Assembly: GCA_020850995.1 (NCBI GenBank)
Contig: JADZDP010000219.1
Location: 1-58,640, forward strand
DNA from: Deltaproteobacteria bacterium
GTDB taxonomy: Bacteria > Myxococcota > UBA727 > VGSZ01
Direction of reading: 5' to 3'
DNA length: 58,640 nucleotides
Part shown: piece by piece, positions 43,416-51,237 of the stretch
Layout of the letters: each line of letters opens with the position of its first letter
Numbering within the stretch: the first letter of the stretch is position 1
Position numbers and translations under genes: made by a program
Notes under the pieces: generated by a model
Database searches by the model: none
What the model was told of the DNA's origin: nothing
The model's input: the letters and a program-made list of their open reading frames with translations, nothing else

Positions 43416-44108
43416 ATGACGACGAGCACCACAGGCGGGGGAGCAGGGGGAGCAGGGGGAGCGAGCGGCGCCGGTGCGACGGACGACGGCGCGTCGTCGG
43501 GCAAGGCCACCAAGGTCATCAAGCGCTACGCCAACCGCAAGCTCTACGACACCGAGCGTTCGTGCTACGTCACGCTCGACGAGATCTCGCAGATGATCAA
43601 GGACGGCGACGAGGTCAAGGTCATCGACAACAAGTCGCGCGACGACCTCACCGCGGTGACCCTGGCGCAGATCCTCGTGGAGGAGGAGAAGAAGGTCGCC
43701 AAGATGCCGCTCAAGCTCTTGCGCAGCATCATCCAGAGCGGCAACGACGCGGTCTCGGACTTTTACGAGAAGCGCGTTGCGGATCCCGTGAAGAGCCTCA
43801 AAGACGACGTGGAGCGCCGCGTCGAGTCCTTGCTCAAGCGCGACGGCAAAGCCGACGCCAAGCCGGGCGAAGAGGCCTCGGCCGCCGACCGTGCCGCCGA
43901 GTCCGACGAGGTGAAGGCCGGCGTGGTGCGTGAGTTCGTGTCGGGGACCACCGAGGCCTTCGAGACCTGGCAGCGTCGCATCGACGAGCGGGTACGCGAG
44001 GCCATGCAGAAGATGACGCCGCAGCGGCCCGACCTCGAGGCCATGCGGGCCCGCATCGAGGCCCTGGAAGCCCGCATCCGCGCGGTGGAGGCAAAGCGCA
44101 AGGGCTAG
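43416..44108 (+). CDS. PhaR-type polyhydroxyalkanoate regulator
   Basis: 230 aa. After a Gly/Ala/Thr-rich start, residues about 33-95 match the PHB_acc_N DNA-binding domain (PF07879): VIKRYANRKLYDTERSCYV then TLDEISQMIKDGDEV and ILVEEEKK. The remainder is a long helical region with heptads ending LEARIRAVEAKRKG, probably a coiled coil. In other bacteria PhaR binds both DNA and polymer granules and represses phasin genes. The ATG at 43416 has GGAGG five bases upstream. It converges with a small phasin-like gene. No polymer synthase is nearby, so a different polymer or target is possible. Confidence 0.85.
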   Translation: MTTSTTGGGAGGAGGASGAGATDDGASSGKATKVIKRYANRKLYDTERSCYVTLDEISQMIKDGDEVKVIDNKSRDDLTAVTLAQILVEEEKKVAKMPLKLLRSIIQSGNDAVSDFYEKRVADPVKSLKDDVERRVESLLKRDGKADAKPGEEASAADRAAESDEVKAGVVREFVSGTTEAFETWQRRIDERVREAMQKMTPQRPDLEAMRARIEALEARIRAVEAKRKG

Positions 44109-44116
44109 CGCTGCCG

Positions 44117-44431
44117 TCAGCGCTTGGCGCCGCGGCCCTTCATACGGCCCACGCGGTCAGCGATCTCACCGATGGTCTCCTCGAGCTCATCGAGCTTCTC
44201 CTTGACCTTGTCGATGTCGTCGAGAGTTGGCACGTTGACCAGCGACAACAAGGTGGAGACGCCCTTGTCGATGTTCCGTTTCGCGCCGATGCTCCCGGTG
44301 ATGGTGCGTTGCATCGCCTGCACGAAGACCTCGTTGGCGAGGAGCTGGTTCACCACCTCGCCCATCTTCTCCTCGCCGAGCCCGAGGATGGTGCGCACGG
44401 CTCCCTCGTGCTTGTCGCTCTTCTCCGCCAT
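44117..44431 (-). CDS. Small coiled-coil, phasin-like protein
   Basis: 104 aa. The N-terminal half is an amphipathic helix with NQLLANEVFVQAMQRTITG; the C-terminal half starts with SLVNVPTLDDIDKVKEKL and continues as a coiled coil to RMKGRG. The Asn-Val-Pro-x-x-x-Asp break before the coiled coil is also found in phasin-family granule proteins, and the neighbour is a PhaR-type regulator, a usual controller of phasins. The ATG has GGAGGTC upstream. Family assignment is moderate and based on pattern and context. Confidence 0.6.
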   Translation of the reverse strand: MAEKSDKHEGAVRTILGLGEEKMGEVVNQLLANEVFVQAMQRTITGSIGAKRNIDKGVSTLLSLVNVPTLDDIDKVKEKLDELEETIGEIADRVGRMKGRGAKR

Positions 44432-44488
44432 CGCTGACCTCCGCGGCGGCACGCTAGCCGAAGCGCGCGAGCGAGACGAGCGCAAACC

Positions 44489-45316
44489 GTGAGCGTCCCC
44501 CTCCTCGCCCTGTGGGTCGCCGGCGCGGTCATCGCGGCAGCGGCCAGCCTGCCGATGGTCCTCGCCCTCGCCATCGTGCTCGCCTGGGCGCGGCGCGCCC
44601 TGCACTTCGCGCGGCACTCGATGCTGGCGCCGCCGCGCCAGGTGTCGTTCGTCGCGAGCCTGCTGCGCGAGGTGCGGGCCCAGCTCGTCATCGTGGGCTG
44701 GACCCTGGCCCGACGCGGGCGTCGCCTGGCGCAACTCGGCGATGGACCTGCGGTGGTGTTGGTGCACGGTCTGATGGCCGACGGTCCCAGCATGTGGGGC
44801 GTGCAGCGCGCCTTGCACGCCGCTGGTCGAACCACGTACGCGCCCAGCATGGGCGGCGCGCTGCGTCCCATTGCGAGCTACGCGGCGCGCCTGCAGCGCG
44901 TGCTCCGCGACCTCGATGGCCCCGTCGACGTGGTGTGCCACTCCCTGGGCGGCATCGTCCTGCGCGCCTGCCTGGCGGAAGACCCGGGTCTGCGCGAGCG
45001 CATCCGGCGCGTCGTGACCATCGCCTCGCCCCACCACGGTTCCGGTGCGGCGCGCTGGCTGCCTATCCCCGAAGCCCGCGCGCTCGTGCCCGGCGGCGCC
45101 TTCATCACCGCCCTGCCCTCGCTCCGCGCGCTGCTGCCGCAGGCGCGCATCACCACCATCGCCTCGCGCCACGACTGCGTGGTCTATCCGCATAGCACCA
45201 GCCTGGTCGACGGCGCGCGCGCCTACGAGCTCGACGATCTGATGCACGCTGAGCTCGTCGTCGACGAGGCAGCCGTGCGCCTCGCCGTCGATGCCGTCAC
45301 CGGCGAGGACCCGTGA
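44489..45316 (+). CDS. Membrane-anchored alpha/beta-hydrolase (lipase-like)
   Basis: 275 aa from the GTG at 44489. An N-terminal hydrophobic stretch (LLALWVAGAVIAAAASLPMV) probably anchors the protein in the membrane. The lipase core follows: VVLVHGLMADGPSMWGVQ with the oxyanion region, the nucleophile elbow CHSLGGIVL (Ser near residue 155), HHGSGA and a late His in DDLMHAELV. Relatives include triacylglycerol lipases and PGAP1-like hydrolases. Its stop overlaps the start of the first ArsA-like gene (GTGA), so the three genes 44489-47432 are coupled. The substrate is unknown. Confidence 0.85.
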   Translation: MSVPLLALWVAGAVIAAAASLPMVLALAIVLAWARRALHFARHSMLAPPRQVSFVASLLREVRAQLVIVGWTLARRGRRLAQLGDGPAVVLVHGLMADGPSMWGVQRALHAAGRTTYAPSMGGALRPIASYAARLQRVLRDLDGPVDVVCHSLGGIVLRACLAEDPGLRERIRRVVTIASPHHGSGAARWLPIPEARALVPGGAFITALPSLRALLPQARITTIASRHDCVVYPHSTSLVDGARAYELDDLMHAELVVDEAAVRLAVDAVTGEDP

Positions 45317-46233
45317 GCACGCCGCCGCCGCTCCTGTCGCGCCAGCTGCACTACGTGTGCGGCAAGGGCGGCGTGGGCAAGAGCGTGGTGGCTTGCGCGT
45401 TGGCGCGCGCCCTGGTGCGCCAGGGTGAGCGCGTGCTGTTGGCGCAGGTGAGCGCGCCCGACAGCCACGGCCCGCTGCTCGGCGTCGGCGTCGTGAACGC
45501 CGAGGTGCGCGAGGCCGAGCCGGGGCTGTTCGTCGTCGACATCGACCCGCACGCAGCCATGAAGGAGTACGCGCTGCTGACGCTGAAGTTCGAAGCGCTG
45601 TACCGCACGGTGTTCGAGAATCGGCTCACCAAGGCGTTCTTGCGCTTCGTGCCGTCGATGAATGAGCTGACCATGCAGGGCAAGATCTGGTGGCACGCGG
45701 TGGAGCACCACTACAGCCGCATCGTCGTCGACTGCCCGTCCACCGGCCATGGCATCAAGCTGTTGCGCACGGCGCAGGTGATCGCCGACGCCGCGCCCGT
45801 TGGGCCGCTGGCCGAGAAGACCAAGAAGATGGCCGAGCTGGTGCGCGATCCCACGCGCACAGCGGTGCACATCGTCACGCTGCCCGAGGAGCTGCCCGTC
45901 AACGAGGCCCACGACCTGGTGGCCGAGGTCACGCGCACCGGCGTCGCGCCCCTGGGCTACGCCGTGGTCAACCAAGTGCTCGGCCCCCTGTTCGACGACC
46001 AGGCGCGCGCCGCGCTCACCGCAGTGCGCGCACACACGCACGACGATGTAGCCCTGGCCCACTTGCTCGACGTCGCCGAGCGGCGCGTCGAGCGCGAACA
46101 GCACGAGCGCACGCAGCGCGCACGCGCGCGTGACCTCGGGCTGCCGGTCATCGAGCTGCCCTACCTGTTGCAGCCGCGCTTGGCGCGCGCCGACATCGAG
46201 CGCCTCGCGTCGGTGCTACAGGAGGGCGCGTGA
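45313..46233 (+). CDS. ArsA/Get3-family ATPase, first of a pair
   Basis: 306 aa. The deviant Walker A CGKGGVGKSVVACALARAL is at residues 16-34, with the signature lysine (Lys18) of the MinD/ArsA class. Switch I and the Walker B region read VVDIDPHAAM and VVDCPSTGHGIKLL, where ArsA proteins have DTPPTGH-like sequences; Ser replaces the second Pro. A long helical insert around residues 85-130 fits the ArsA/Get3 substrate domain. Bacterial ArsA-related ATPases occur as pairs of different chains in myxobacteria and actinobacteria, where they may act as a heterodimer. No arsenic genes are nearby, so arsenite export is not supported. Confidence 0.85.
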   Translation: MSTPPPLLSRQLHYVCGKGGVGKSVVACALARALVRQGERVLLAQVSAPDSHGPLLGVGVVNAEVREAEPGLFVVDIDPHAAMKEYALLTLKFEALYRTVFENRLTKAFLRFVPSMNELTMQGKIWWHAVEHHYSRIVVDCPSTGHGIKLLRTAQVIADAAPVGPLAEKTKKMAELVRDPTRTAVHIVTLPEELPVNEAHDLVAEVTRTGVAPLGYAVVNQVLGPLFDDQARAALTAVRAHTHDDVALAHLLDVAERRVEREQHERTQRARARDLGLPVIELPYLLQPRLARADIERLASVLQEGA

Positions 46234-47432
46234 TGGAGGTGCTCGAGCGCCCCGTCGACGACGACGCGCGCCGCGCGCTGCGCGGCCACGTGGGCCAGCG
46301 CACCGTGCTGGTGGTGACGGGCTCGGGCGGCGTGGGCAAGACCACCAACGCCGCGGCGCTCGGGCTCTTCGGTGCGCGCCTCGGCCGCCGCACCTTGGTC
46401 ATCACCATCGATCCGGCCCGTCGCCTGGCCAACGCGCTCGGCCTCACGGCGCTGTCGCACGTCCCCCAGCGCATCGACGGCGCCCTGGCCGACGCCGGCG
46501 CGCCGCCGCTCACGGGCGACCTGTTCGCCATGATGCTCGACATCAAGGCGGCGTGGGACGACATGCTGCGCCGCACGGCGCCCAACGAGGAGACCGCCAA
46601 GAAGATCCTCGAGAACCGCTTCTACGCCACGCTCTCGCGCGACTTACCCGGTGCCCACGAGTTCATCGCGTGCGAGTGCCTGCACCACCTGGCCTCGAGC
46701 GGCGACTGGGATCTGGTGGTGCTCGACACGCCGCCCACCTCGAACGCGCTCGACTTCCTCGAGGCGCCGGCGCGCATCCTGGCGGTGCTCGACAACGACG
46801 CGTTCCGCTACTTCGCGCAGCGCAAGCAGAGCCTGGGCCTGCGCTTCTTGGACGCCTCCATCGTGCAGGGCGCCGCGGGGCGCGCACAGAGCGTGCTGGC
46901 GCGCTTCACCGGCGCCGAGGTGCTCGAGGAGCTCGGCGACTTCATCGTGCTGTTGCGCGACCTGTACGAGCCGCTCACGCGGCGCACGCGCGAGCTGCAG
47001 CAGATGTTGCGCGGTGAGGGCACGCGTTTCCTCGTCGTCACGTCGCCGGCGCCGCCAGCCTTGGCCGAGGCGCGTCTGTTGCTGACCGAGCTCGAGCGCC
47101 GAGGCCTCCCGCTGGGCGCGCTCTTGGTGAACCGGGTCACCCCCACCGCCGGACGCGCGGTGGGCCTGCTTGCCGAGGAGCATTGGGAGCGCCACCTCGA
47201 GCGCGCCGGCGTGGCGCCGGCGGCGGCCGCGCGGCTCGCGGCGGTGCTCGACGAGGCCGTGCGTCAACAAGAGAAGGTCGCGCGCGTCGAGCAGGCGAGC
47301 GTCGCCGAGCTCCTCGAGCGTCACACGCACGGCGCACCCTTGGTGCGCATCCCCCGCCTCGCCGACGCCGTGCACGACGCCAAGCGGCTGGTGGAGCTGT
47401 TGCCGTGGCTGGGCGACCTGCCCGCCGCGTGA
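46233..47432 (+). CDS. ArsA/Get3-family ATPase, second of a pair
   Basis: 399 aa. Walker A GSGGVGKTTNAAALGLFGAR has Gly in place of the signature Lys seen in the first partner. It continues with the ArsA switch ITIDPARRLANALG and the Walker B VVLDTPPTSNALDFL. A long helical region (about 95-290) is the predicted client-binding part. The start was taken as ATG 46233 (TGATG overlap with the first gene), with GGAGGG six bases upstream; a GTG at 46230 is the alternative. The two paralogues differ in length and in their key loops, so a functionally asymmetric heterodimer is likely. Confidence 0.85.
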   Translation: MEVLERPVDDDARRALRGHVGQRTVLVVTGSGGVGKTTNAAALGLFGARLGRRTLVITIDPARRLANALGLTALSHVPQRIDGALADAGAPPLTGDLFAMMLDIKAAWDDMLRRTAPNEETAKKILENRFYATLSRDLPGAHEFIACECLHHLASSGDWDLVVLDTPPTSNALDFLEAPARILAVLDNDAFRYFAQRKQSLGLRFLDASIVQGAAGRAQSVLARFTGAEVLEELGDFIVLLRDLYEPLTRRTRELQQMLRGEGTRFLVVTSPAPPALAEARLLLTELERRGLPLGALLVNRVTPTAGRAVGLLAEEHWERHLERAGVAPAAAARLAAVLDEAVRQQEKVARVEQASVAELLERHTHGAPLVRIPRLADAVHDAKRLVELLPWLGDLPAA

Positions 47433-47440
47433 CGGCGCAG

Positions 47441-49258
47441 CTACCGGCGTGAGCGGCGACGCCACGACAGTGCCAGCGCCACCAGCCCCACCATGCCCAC
47501 ACGCGCGTCCCCGCGCTCGTGCGCGGTCATGCACGCGCACGAGCGCGGCGGGTCGACGTGCTTGTCGCCGGGCTCGTCGCCACCCTCGGCGGCCGGCTCG
47601 CCCTCCCCTTCCGAAGGCGTCGCGCCCTCGCCCTCGCCCTCGCCCTCACCCTCGCCCTCACCCTCACCCTCGCCTTCGCCTTCGCCTTCGCCCGGAGACG
47701 CGTCCGCCACCGTGGGGTCGGTGCCGGCCACGTCGACCTCGATACCGTCGCTGACGCCGTCGTCATCGCTGTCGCCGTCTGCCGGATCGGTGCCGAAGTA
47801 GGGCTCGCGATCGTCGTCGAGGCCGTCGCCGTCGGCGTCGCTGTGCGCCAGCAGGCGCGACCACCGACCGAGCCAATAGGCCACCTGGTAGTCGACGCCC
47901 GGGAATTCTTCCGCCGGCGCGCCCGAGGCCACGCTGTAGGGGTTGCCGGTCCAGGCAAAGAAGCCAGGCACGCGCCGGTCGAAGGGGATGACGCGGTCCT
48001 TGTGCATGGGGCGCTCGAAGCGATCGAGGCACTGCGAGGGGAACTCCGCGCCGTTGTCCACCTCGGCTGGTCCGCGCGCCGGCGGCGCGAAGAACAGGTC
48101 GAGCGTGTCCTTGGCCTCGTCGAGCGCCGCTCGATTGGGCGGATCGAGCGCGTCGGCCTCTGCGGCGAAGGTGAGGTAGGTCCAAAACGCGTTCCCTTGG
48201 CCCTGCACCGGCCGATCGTTGGCGCCGCCGGGCAGCGGGAAGCCGCCCAGCAGCGGCGGCTCGCCGCGGTCATTCCACAGGTGGTCGCGGATGGCGTCGC
48301 GGTAGAGCGCGCCCAGCGCGGCATCTTCCTCGAGGCGCGCCAGCGGGAACATCACCAGGAACATCATGTTGTAGTTGTTGTAGTTGGTGTCGCACTCGAC
48401 GCCGGCGTCGAAGAGCTTGAGGGCGTCGGGCACCTCGACGTGCAGTTGGTCGCGCACCAGGTCGGCGAAGCCGCGCGTCGCCACCAGCTCGTCGCGATAG
48501 AAGCTCAGCAGCGCAGGATCGCCGGTGACGTGAGCCGCGATCTTGAAGAGCGAGAGCGCCATGGCCGCCTGGAAGCCGCCCACGCCGAGACCGAACAGCT
48601 CCACGGTGGTCGGATTGAAGTCGGTGAAGGGCGAGGGCTCGCCGTCATAGTCGACGATCTGCAGATCGTGGGCGCGCACGTGGCGCGCCAACGCGCCCAG
48701 GTCGTCGCGCACGATGTCGCGGATGCCCTCGTCGTCGGTGAGCTCGTAGGCGAGGGCATAGCCAAACAGCACACCGCTTACCTGATCCTGTGAGACCCGT
48801 GCGCGCCACGAGTAGTCGCTGAAGGGCGGCGCGCCCGGCTGGATCACGGCGGTGTCGTCGACGAAGATGGCGTCGTCGTTGCGCCAGGCGCAGCGCCCGA
48901 ACAACCCGGGCACGCCCGTCACTTGGAAGAGCAAGTGCACGCCGTCGACGGCGCGGCGCAGGGCTGTGCGCGAGGCGGCGTCGCGATAGAGCGCGAAGCG
49001 CATGGCCGCGGCGCCCACCTCCACGCCGGTCCAGATGGCGCAGTCGGAGGTGGCGCGCAGCTCAAGCACGGCATCGCCGTCGACCACAGCCTGGTGCACG
49101 AGCCCATTGGGGCTCATGGCCGCGGTGCGCGCCTGGTAGCCGAGCGCCTTGGCGAGGCGCGCATCGGCGGCCCCGTCGGCGCGCGCCCCAGGGGCGACGA
49201 GGATGACGAGGGCGGCGCCGAGCGCGACGAGGATGAGGGGGCGAGGCATGGGTGCCAT
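47441..49258 (-). CDS. Secreted MYXO-CTERM protein with a calcium-repeat stalk
   Basis: 605 aa. A signal peptide (PLILVALGAALVILVAPGARA) is followed by about 430 residues of an alpha-rich domain with Trp-rich segments (CDTNYNNYNMMFLVM, VDYQVAYWLGRWSR), possibly a glycoside-hydrolase-like (alpha/alpha) fold. Two thrombospondin type 3-like calcium repeats (DADGDGLDDDREPYFGTDPA and DGDSDDDGVSDGIEV) come next, then eleven Glu-Gly dipeptides and a linker. The C-terminus is a MYXO-CTERM-type signal: CAC, then MVGLVALALSW and RRRSRR. In myxobacteria such signals are used for cell-surface anchoring. The ATG at 49258 is the likely start; 49249 is the alternative. Confidence 0.85.
   Translation of the reverse strand: MAPMPRPLILVALGAALVILVAPGARADGAADARLAKALGYQARTAAMSPNGLVHQAVVDGDAVLELRATSDCAIWTGVEVGAAAMRFALYRDAASRTALRRAVDGVHLLFQVTGVPGLFGRCAWRNDDAIFVDDTAVIQPGAPPFSDYSWRARVSQDQVSGVLFGYALAYELTDDEGIRDIVRDDLGALARHVRAHDLQIVDYDGEPSPFTDFNPTTVELFGLGVGGFQAAMALSLFKIAAHVTGDPALLSFYRDELVATRGFADLVRDQLHVEVPDALKLFDAGVECDTNYNNYNMMFLVMFPLARLEEDAALGALYRDAIRDHLWNDRGEPPLLGGFPLPGGANDRPVQGQGNAFWTYLTFAAEADALDPPNRAALDEAKDTLDLFFAPPARGPAEVDNGAEFPSQCLDRFERPMHKDRVIPFDRRVPGFFAWTGNPYSVASGAPAEEFPGVDYQVAYWLGRWSRLLAHSDADGDGLDDDREPYFGTDPADGDSDDDGVSDGIEVDVAGTDPTVADASPGEGEGEGEGEGEGEGEGEGEGEGATPSEGEGEPAAEGGDEPGDKHVDPPRSCACMTAHERGDARVGMVGLVALALSWRRRSRR
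47624..47689. repeat. Eleven-unit hexanucleotide repeat coding Glu-Gly
   Basis: Eleven consecutive hexamers of the form [G/A]CC[C/T]TC, each encoding Glu-Gly on the minus strand. The run is a simple repeat in the stalk between the calcium repeats and the sorting signal and is likely to vary in length. Confidence 0.9.
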
Positions 49259-49469
49259 CGACGCACACGAACATCGAGCCCACAAGCGCCGAGCAGGCTG
49301 TTTCCTTGACGAATCGGGCGTTTGCGACGGTGAACGCGCGCCAATCAGGTGCGCTCGCGCGCCACGAGCCCACGCAGGACAATCGCGAGTGCTCGGGCGT
49401 CTGCCCGAGATCACGGTGTAGGACACGCCCGCGGGTCGTGGATCCTGGCTCTCGGAACCACCCGCTCGC

Positions 49470-49475
49470 TAGACT
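49470..49475 (+). promoter_or_regulatory. Candidate -10 of the TPR lipoprotein gene
   Basis: TAGACT lies 12 bases before the ATG at 49488, in the 229-bp divergent gap 49259-49487. No -35 of note was seen. The rest of the gap shows no recognised feature. Confidence 0.3.
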
Positions 49476-49487
49476 TGTCGAGCCGCC

Positions 49488-50726
49488 ATGCGTCGATCGG
49501 CCCTCCCGCTCGCCCTCGCTTGCGCCTCACTCGCGTCGCTCGCTTGCGCCACCGCACCGCCCGCCACCCACAACGTGGCGCTGCCAGAGCTGCGCGTGGT
49601 GGCCGAGCCCATCGGCCCCGATGGGCTCGAGATGTACGACGCCGAGACCTTGTTCCAGCGCGCCCTCGACCTGCTCGACGGCGGCGCGTGGGCCGACGCA
49701 GCGCTCTACTTCGAGCGCTTGATCCGCGAGTTCCCTGAGCACCAGCGCGTGCTGCTCGCGCATTACAACCGCGCCGTCTGCTACATCCACCTCGAGCGCG
49801 GCGACGAGGCCGTGGCCGCCGCGGACAAGTACCTCGAGCTCTTGCCGCCCCATGCGAGCGAGCGCGACCGCCTCGACGGCCGCTTCAAGCGCGGCCAGGC
49901 GCTGGCCACCGCCAAGCGCTACGCCGAGGTCGTCGAGCTGTTTGACACCATGCTCGGCGATGAGCTGGCGGTCGAGGATCGCATCGAGGCGTTGGTAGAC
50001 GCGGGCGTGGGCCACTACATGCTCGGCGCCGACGACGCCGAGGGACCGCACCGCTACACCGCCGAGTATCGTTTCCTCGAGGCTCGACGCCTGTACCGCC
50101 AGGCCAGTGAGACCGCGCGCCTCGACGTGGGCTACTTCGTGGCGCAGGCCGCCTTCTACCTGGCCGAGCTGGCGCGCCTGGAGTTCTCCGAGTACGCCAT
50201 GCGCCTGCCCACCGCCGAGGAGATCGCCAAGGCCAACGAGCTCGCCGCCAAGCGCGGCGCGCTCGACCCCGTGAGCCTGGAGAAGCTGCTCGGCCAGCAG
50301 CTCGAGGAGAAGTGCCAGCGCTTGCTGCGCGCGCAATACGCGTACCTGCGCGCCATCCGCGAGGGTCACGCCGGCTGGGCGTCGGCGGCGGGCTACAACG
50401 TCGGGCGCATGTACGAGGAGCTGCACGACGAGATTAGCGGCCTGCCCGCGCCCGCCGACCTGAGCGCCGAGGCCGCGTCGCTCTATCAGACCATGGTGCG
50501 CAAGAAGATCATGATCCTCCTCGAGAAGGCCGAGAAGACCTGGTCCACCAACGCCGAGATGGTGACGCGCACCGGCGCCGAGAGCGAATGGGCGGCCAAG
50601 ACGCGCGCGGCGCTGCAGCGCGTGAAGGACAAGCTGGTGGCGGAGAGCGCCGCCGTGGCCGGCCTCGACGACGACGATGGCCCAAGCGACGTGGCCGGCG
50701 CGGAGGCGGGCAAGGGTGCCTCCTGA
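49488..50726 (+). CDS. TPR-repeat lipoprotein
   Basis: 412 aa. The signal peptide ends SLAC (Cys20), a lipobox. Residues about 50-190 contain tetratricopeptide repeats, for example LFQRALDLLDGGAWADAALY and AHYNRAVCYIHLERGDEAVA; the rest is mostly helical, with alternate charged heptads, and ends in an acidic tail (GLDDDDGPSD). Such proteins commonly scaffold envelope complexes such as outer-membrane assembly or gliding machinery. The ATG has no strong ribosome-binding site. Its last bases overlap the ruvX start. Confidence 0.85.
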   Translation: MRRSALPLALACASLASLACATAPPATHNVALPELRVVAEPIGPDGLEMYDAETLFQRALDLLDGGAWADAALYFERLIREFPEHQRVLLAHYNRAVCYIHLERGDEAVAAADKYLELLPPHASERDRLDGRFKRGQALATAKRYAEVVELFDTMLGDELAVEDRIEALVDAGVGHYMLGADDAEGPHRYTAEYRFLEARRLYRQASETARLDVGYFVAQAAFYLAELARLEFSEYAMRLPTAEEIAKANELAAKRGALDPVSLEKLLGQQLEEKCQRLLRAQYAYLRAIREGHAGWASAAGYNVGRMYEELHDEISGLPAPADLSAEAASLYQTMVRKKIMILLEKAEKTWSTNAEMVTRTGAESEWAAKTRAALQRVKDKLVAESAAVAGLDDDDGPSDVAGAEAGKGAS

Positions 50727-51153
50727 GACGCGCACGCCGCGACGGCGCGTGCTCGGCATCGACCTCGGCCTCAAGCGCACGGGCCTGGCAGTCTCCGACG
50801 AGCTCGGTCTCTCGGTGCGGCCCCTGCCGAACCGAACGCCCAAGAGCCGTGACGAGGACGTGCAGTTCCTGGTGAGCCAGGTGCGGGAGCTTGGCGTCGA
50901 CGATGTGCTCGTGGGGCGGCCCAAGAGCGGCGCCATCGAGCGACGCGCGCCGGGCTTCGCCGAGGCGTTGCAGCAGGCGCTACGGCAGGCGGGCCTGGGC
51001 ACCTGCGTGCACCTGGTCGACGAGGACTTCTCGTCGGCTGAGGCGGCCGCGCGCCTGGTGGCGTCGGGGGTGAAGAAGAGCGAGCGCAAGGCCGCGCTCG
51101 ACTCCGAGGCGGCCCGCGGCCTGGTGCTCGCGTTCCTGGCGAGGCCGCGCTAG
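50716..51153 (+). CDS. ruvX: Holliday junction resolvase-like protein RuvX/YqgF
   Basis: 145 aa RNase H-fold protein. The first acidic motif lies in VLGIDLGLKRTGLAVSD, the middle strand carries DDVLVGRPKSG, and the DEDFSSAEA block supplies the second acidic site. The family cleaves branched nucleic acid and is required for 16S rRNA 5'-end processing. The GTG start has GGAGG nine bases upstream and overlaps the upstream gene by 11 bases. Confidence 0.9.
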   Translation: MPPETRTPRRRVLGIDLGLKRTGLAVSDELGLSVRPLPNRTPKSRDEDVQFLVSQVRELGVDDVLVGRPKSGAIERRAPGFAEALQQALRQAGLGTCVHLVDEDFSSAEAAARLVASGVKKSERKAALDSEAARGLVLAFLARPR

Positions 51154-51176
51154 CAGGTTGCTGAAAGACAACCTGC
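51153..51176. terminator. Hairpin between convergent genes
   Basis: GCAGGTTG (51153-51160) pairs with CAACCTGC (51169-51176) around the loop CTGAAAGA, directly at the ruvX stop. It lies between the convergent ruvX and DUF4010 genes. There is no T run, so intrinsic termination is uncertain. The rest of the 84-bp gap shows no other feature. Confidence 0.4.
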
Positions 51177-51237
51177 GCGTGCGTGTCGCTGAGCTTGGAC
51201 GCGGCCTCTGGTCGGATCGATTGGTCGGGAACGAAGC

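Noticed and set aside
45313..47432. Arsenite resistance operon
   Set aside because: ArsA-like ATPases are present, but arsB, arsC, arsD and arsR are all missing and a lipase is the coupled neighbour.
51153..51237. Remnant of an insertion sequence end near GTTGCTGAAA
   Set aside because: Only an 8-bp hairpin is present, with no transposase fragment or target duplication.
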